Shown: in pieces, positions 60,884-64,000 of the stretch
How the letters are laid out: each line of letters opens with the position of its first letter
How positions within the stretch are numbered: the stretch's first letter is position 1
Source of the DNA: Whitmania pigra
Taxonomy: Eukaryota > Annelida > Clitellata > Hirudinida > Haemopidae
Assembly (NCBI GenBank): GCA_021613335.1
Contig: JAJTWR010000113.1
Span: forward strand, 2,027,001 to 2,091,000
Length of the DNA: 64,000 bases
Direction of reading: 5' to 3'
The notes under the pieces: generated by a model
What the model saw: the letters and a program-made list of their open reading frames with translations, nothing else
What the model was told of the DNA's origin: nothing
Databases searched by the model: none
Translations under genes and position numbers: made by a program

Positions 60884-63362
60884 TCAAATTTGAATCTCCT
60901 GAATGGGAAAGGAAGGAGGTGGGGAATCAAAGTCTTTGAGGTCTATTTGCTGTATGGAAGAATAAGGAGGTGCCTGTTGAGAATACGGAGGTGGATGGAG
61001 GGAGTACGGAGGTGGCTTTGGGTGGTCAGAGGGACTGTCTGCTCGGTCCCAACCTGACTGCAAATACCTGGGGCAAACAAATTTGGAATACAATCATGAT
61101 TTTATTGTAGTGGCCCTTAATAAATGTAATGATGATTCCTATGATAAACGACTACTCTTAATACTGATACGTTCCCAAAACTAATTAACTTCCTATAAAT
61201 GAGATTGGCAATTGTTTTCATTAATAGAAACAGTCCCCAGAATTTCAATCAACAAGATCTCCCTAATAACATGACAAGAAAAGCATTGGTACCCTGGAAC
61301 CCTGTGTCTCCTTCTGATCCACTTTCGAGTGACAACAAAGAACATGACGGCCACAGTGCTGACCACGAGGACCGTCACTGCCACTGTTATGGCAACGAGG
61401 AAGGAAGGCTGAAGGGTGTTATCAAAGTACTTCAAAGGACCCCCTGGTGATAATGATTATTAAACAAATAGAAAAGAACATAATACCATACTTAATAGCA
61501 ATTACATTCTTGCAACTTTTTAGATCAACTGCTTTCTGCATTCAAGAATGGTCAAAATGTTAACTAACTTGTCTCTGAGACAGTTATGGCTATAACTTAC
61601 AACTTAGAGCTTACAAATGTCTCAAGGTAAGAATGTTAAAAGGAATGCAATAATTGTGTTGACTCAGATTTACATTTCGTTATGTACTGCTGCATCCCAA
61701 AACTTTTCAAATAGGTCATATTTTAATGATTTAAACTACACCATTCTATCATCACCTGTTTTAGGGCAGTCAACTTCATCGGAGGCATCCACACAATCCT
61801 TTAATCCATTGCAGACCAAAGTCTGATCGATGCATGCAGTTCCAAAGCTGCACTTGAACTGACAATCATAGCCTTTGTTCTCAGTGGTCAACCGAGTTGT
61901 CGGGTGGGGAGAAACGACGCTTGTGAAATAGTGGTGAGGTAATGGTAATGGTGATGATTTCATTAATTTGGGGCAGAGGCCAGGAGTGAAGGTTATGTTG
62001 TCAATGACAACGGCCCCTTTAAACTCTTCAGCAATTGCTTCTATCTGAATCTGTGCATAACTAGGCAAGTTAACTTCATCATATAAAGCAAGTAATGTCT
62101 ACTAATAGCATCTCTGGTAAACTTTGAATGACTATGACTAAACAACAAAACACTAACCCTGACGTTCCCCTCAAATTGGAATGTCTCAAAAACAACTGTT
62201 GCAATTTCCCAATTATATCCAGTTGAAGTCACTAGAGTCATCAACTTCAAATCAGTGCCATCATATTTCTTGCCAGAGATGATGATTGAACTCTTGTCTG
62301 GGAATTTGGAAGCAACCCTGTAGGAGAACATCAGGCAAGCCACAGGAGACCTCAGAGTAACTGGCCTGCTCATCATTAAGGCTCGAGAATGGTCTCCGAG
62401 AATGGTTACAGCAGCCTTGTTTCGGCTTGGTTGCAAGTCTGAGATGGTAACGAAATACTATAAAATAATTTCCTTTACGATAACATAATATTATTTTCAC
62501 AAAGACTTTGCGGAATGTCGCAGCTAATTGATGCTAAAGCTAAAATCTAAAATCAATTGATATGATCAACCAACAATAAATTAGCAGATTTCAACTTAAT
62601 ACCATGGGGATGGATGAATGGAAGCATCGTCTCAATTAAAGTGAATCCACCCAGGAATTCCCAGGCACATGAGTTTAATTCGAAAACGCACGAGATGTCC
62701 TCTGAAAGTGTTAAATTCATTACCATAACTAAGGTTCACAAGGTATTTAACATGACAATCACCATTACTGGAATACATCAAGACTTTCAATCGATACTTG
62801 GAATTAGATGGTTTGAAAATTAGAATGCTCTAAGAAAATAACTGAGATTACCTAGTCATTTCATCAGCCATGTTCAGATTTTGCACCAAATTTAAGATTT
62901 ATCAGCACGTCATTATCTAATATTTAACATTGCCAATCATTATTGGCATGCAGTTTGGCCAAATGGGTTACCTTCCTGCATACCGCGGTAATGGCAACAG
63001 TCATAATGTGTTGTGTTCGAAACCCGGCATGTAATGCCACAAACACCCTTGGAAAGAAGTGCTGTCTAAATGGTCTCAAGAAGTGCCTCTGACACTGTGC
63101 ATATGGATCTATATAAATGAAGTACAATGATGACAATAATTATTATAACATTCCCAGTATTCAAATTAAAGCAATATTTAAAATGTTAAAAAAATTACAA
63201 ATATTTAAGCCTACAACAGCCAAATGCATTAATGAAATTAAACTTAATATTATTAGTAGTAATGGCAATTGTGAACACACCTCCAGAACATAATCCAGGC
63301 ATTAAAAAGATGTCATCTATTGAAACTGAAGCACCTGCTTCCTGCTTCGACTCAAATGCAAC
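60884..63362 (-). CDS. MAM and LDL-receptor-A domain membrane protein, 3' part
   Basis: Seven exons in phase: 63281-63362, 62984-63061, 62603-62701, 62158-62438, 61756-62050, 61293-61443, 60884-61067; 389 residues, with the 5' end beyond the window. Order: end of a first MAM domain (VAFESKQEAGASVSIDDIFL, MPGLC); a 26-residue Cys-rich piece (VCGITC...YDCC); a full second MAM (ISCVFELNSCAWEF ... VVIDNITFTPGLCP); a Thr/Pro linker; one LDLRa module (CQFKCSFGTACIDQTLVCNG then LKDCVDASDEVDC, with the calcium-binding DASDE); a TM helix (FLVAITVAVTVLVVSTVAVM); a basic stop-transfer (RKWIRRRHR); and a ~65-residue cytoplasmic tail with three PPxY motifs. MAM domains mediate adhesion and LDLRa binds ligands (family knowledge). 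PPxY motifs typically bind WW domains such as those of Nedd4 ligases. Confidence 0.85.
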
Positions 63363-63462
63363 CTGTATATCAATCCACAACAATGTGTTGATCATGCTCT
63401 CGAAAATCACTATAATTGAAAACAATGTAAAATGTCTATTTTCTCTTGTGCATTTGTTAATA

Positions 63463-63987
63463 CAGTGGAACCCATTTATCTCGACCTCGGTTAAATTCCC
63501 TTTTTGTCTCAGCATTTCAAAAGGAGCAAGTGGATTAATGACTGAACACTCAAATACGCATAATTTTTTATACCTGATTAATTATGAGAATTGGATCAAT
63601 TGAATGATGAAACTGGGTGTTTTGGATATGTCTTCCAGACAAGACTATGGCATTTCAAGGGGAGGCCTGTTGGAGTGAGAAAAAAGTCAAAGGACCAACT
63701 TACAGTGTTAGTTGCTGCTAACATGGATGGAAGTCAAAAATGCCTTTGGTTGTTAGCATGCACGCATTGCTGTTATCAATATCAAATATCAGTTGCTGTT
63801 GTGTAAAAAAAATCCACCAATAACACCATGTACATTCCCATTTTTAAAGCACATTATGTATATATGGAGAAATATCAAGATCATGTTAATATATTGCCAC
63901 CATATTAGTTTTCAGTTATCTTGATCATTGGTTCTCTTGACGCTTTTTGACAAACCCTTATACCAGTGACATAACCGGGTTCGACTG
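63463..63987. mobile_element. pogo-type MITE, 525 bp, TA target duplication
   Basis: Left end CAGTGGAACCCATTTATCTC, right end reverse-complemented CAGTCGAACCCGGTTATGTC, with TA on both sides (63461-63462 and 63988-63989). No transposase. It lies just upstream of the MAM exon at 63281-63362, presumably in an intron of that gene. The left end matches the solo end at 16540. Confidence 0.88.
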
Positions 63988-64000
63988 TAATATGAATATT

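Overview
The window is eukaryotic nuclear DNA from an invertebrate animal. It is AT-rich, its genes are split by spliceosomal introns, and it carries animal-specific families: a lemur-type receptor tyrosine kinase (LMTK), a MEIS/PREP-class homeobox gene, a MAM/LDL-receptor-A membrane protein, an SLC46-like transporter and a secreted Ig protein. hAT, pogo-like, Helitron, non-LTR and tRNA-SINE mobile elements are plentiful. I cannot name the phylum or species from sequence alone. All exon models are hand-built from reading frame, phase and GT/AG sites.

Layout. 0-12 kb: an intact intronless WDR82 copy (0.6-1.5 kb), a hAT fossil (2.4-2.8 kb), a small secreted Ig protein (3.7-4.2 kb), a decayed member of a RING family (4.4-5.2 kb) and a two-exon SLC46-like transporter (6.5-10.4 kb). 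12-21 kb: a 540-bp GAGT microsatellite, a decayed CR1/L2-like LINE, RING gene 1, and hAT debris including an internally duplicated transposase. 21-26 kb: RING genes 2 and 3, with tRNA-SINE-like repeats between them. 26-28 kb: splicing factor PRPF38B on the minus strand. 28-31 kb: twelve tandem copies of a ~242-bp satellite directly upstream of PRPF38B.

27.7-44.4 kb is best explained as an old ~5.5-kb tandem segmental duplication. It carries the 3'-terminal homeobox exon and 3'UTR of the MEIS/PREP-like gene plus its downstream flank. Copy A (27.7-33.2 kb) gained the satellite expansion. Copy B (33.3-44.4 kb) has one satellite monomer and was inflated by nested insertions: a hAT containing another element, a broken uncharacterised gene that itself carries a MITE, a Helitron fossil, a LINE, and a deleted hAT with a perfect 8-bp target duplication. 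The functional gene body runs from 49.6 kb down to 43.9 kb. Its last exon exists twice, almost identical in coding sequence and 3'UTR although the flanking introns have diverged.

50.6-59.0 kb is an 11-exon LMTK gene on the plus strand, head-to-head with the homeobox gene, with Met at the usual beta-3 Lys position. 60.9-63.4 kb is the 3' half of a MAM-MAM-LDLRa-TM gene on the minus strand with PPxY motifs in its tail; its 5' end lies beyond the window, and a 525-bp pogo-type MITE sits upstream of the last MAM exon seen.

The least explained coding content is the RING family (three intact two-exon genes plus one pseudogene). Each joins a divergent N-terminal C/C/H motif and an intron-split RING to a ~230-residue C-terminal domain that I cannot assign to a known family.
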